Source of the DNA: Hyphomicrobiales bacterium
GTDB lineage: Bacteria > Pseudomonadota > Alphaproteobacteria > Rhizobiales > CAJQND01
Assembly (NCBI GenBank): GCA_028285595.1
Contig: JANQOW010000110.1
Coordinates: 1-33,407 of the forward strand
DNA: 33,407 bases
Reading direction: 5' to 3'
Part shown: positions 33,070 to 33,407 of the stretch, one piece after another
Layout: every line of letters begins with the position of its first letter
How positions within the stretch are numbered: position 1 is the first letter of the stretch
Program-made: the position numbers and the translations under genes
The notes under the pieces: model-generated
Database searches by the model: none
What the model saw: the letters and a program-made list of their open reading frames with translations, nothing else
Told to the model about the DNA's origin: nothing

Positions 33070-33407
33070 CGCGTCAAGGTCTCCTCATGTGTGCGGCCCG
33101 TTCAGAGCCCTGTCTCAACCTTCAAACGATGGCATGGAGCATCTTCGCAAAGTCCCTTTTGCCAAAGTGCAAAAATCTAACTTTGAGCACGATGAGGTGC
33201 TTTTCGCCTCCCGGAGGATCACTGTGGAGACCGGCCGCTTTCCACAAAGCCAGCCTGAACCCTCTGTTTTTTGAAAGCCGTGATGCCCGACAACGGAGCC
33301 ATGCGAAAAACGCATAGCTGGCATGCGCTGCACGCGCGCCAGACATGACGCAACGTCAGTTCTCATTTGATGTCACCCACAATAAGTGCAACACTCTAGT
33401 CTTCCCA
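33070..33407. other. Region upstream of the transporter with no supported gene
   Basis: About 340 bases at the right edge. Frames of 74-98 codons overlap on both strands without motif or ribosome binding site. It probably holds the promoter of the EamA gene and perhaps the end of a gene lying beyond the window. Confidence 0.4.

Noticed and set aside
33115..33366. 83-codon minus-strand frame at the right edge
   Set aside because: No ribosome binding site or motif; overlaps other equally long frames on the opposite strand.

Overview
The window looks like a chromosomal segment of an alphaproteobacterium, probably of the Hyphomicrobiales or a related marine lineage. This is inferred from gene content (a BTAD-TolB-TPR regulator, a diheme cytochrome c peroxidase, a RtxC-type acyltransferase, Tat-exported tyrosinase), moderately GC-rich coding sequence and clear Shine-Dalgarno sites. 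No rRNA, tRNA or CRISPR array was seen.

Region 1 (about 1-16,000) looks like an accessory island of exported proteins. It holds an endonuclease/exonuclease/phosphatase (EEP) gene broken by a frameshift in a G8 run, an astacin-type metalloprotease translationally coupled to a trypsin-like protease, a divergent second trypsin-like protease coupled to a large secreted helical protein, a Tat-signal tyrosinase, an M6-type metalloprotease and a lipoprotein. Their upstream regions are strikingly AT-rich. Remnants of IS3-type transposase genes lie at 1-96, 13748-13861 and 15735-15827, so the island is bordered and interrupted by decayed mobile elements.

Region 2 (about 16,200-23,900) is more ordinary: an exported TPR protein, a diheme cytochrome c peroxidase/MauG-like protein followed by a 48-residue small protein, a CIA30-domain protein, two exported proteins of unknown function, a 1-Cys peroxiredoxin, and a large regulator with SARP-type winged helix, BTAD, TolB-like and TPR parts.

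Region 3 (about 24,010-28,900) is the most informative. A sigma-54 type -24/-12 promoter lies directly in front of a guanidine-I (ykkC) riboswitch, which precedes an ABC importer (binding protein, permease, ATPase), a 412-residue arginase-family hydrolase that best fits the Ni-dependent guanidine hydrolase type, a protein with 19 histidines in its first 39 residues, and a 54-residue membrane protein. Read together this is a guanidine uptake and hydrolysis operon under both nitrogen (sigma-54) and guanidine (riboswitch) control. No HypA/HypB-like nickel chaperones are present in it; the His-rich protein is the obvious candidate to replace them.

Region 4 (about 29,100-33,407) holds a possible small protein with a strong terminator, a SPOR-domain protein, a CNNM/CBS (CorC-type) membrane protein, an orphan RTX toxin-activating acyltransferase homologue and an EamA-type transporter.
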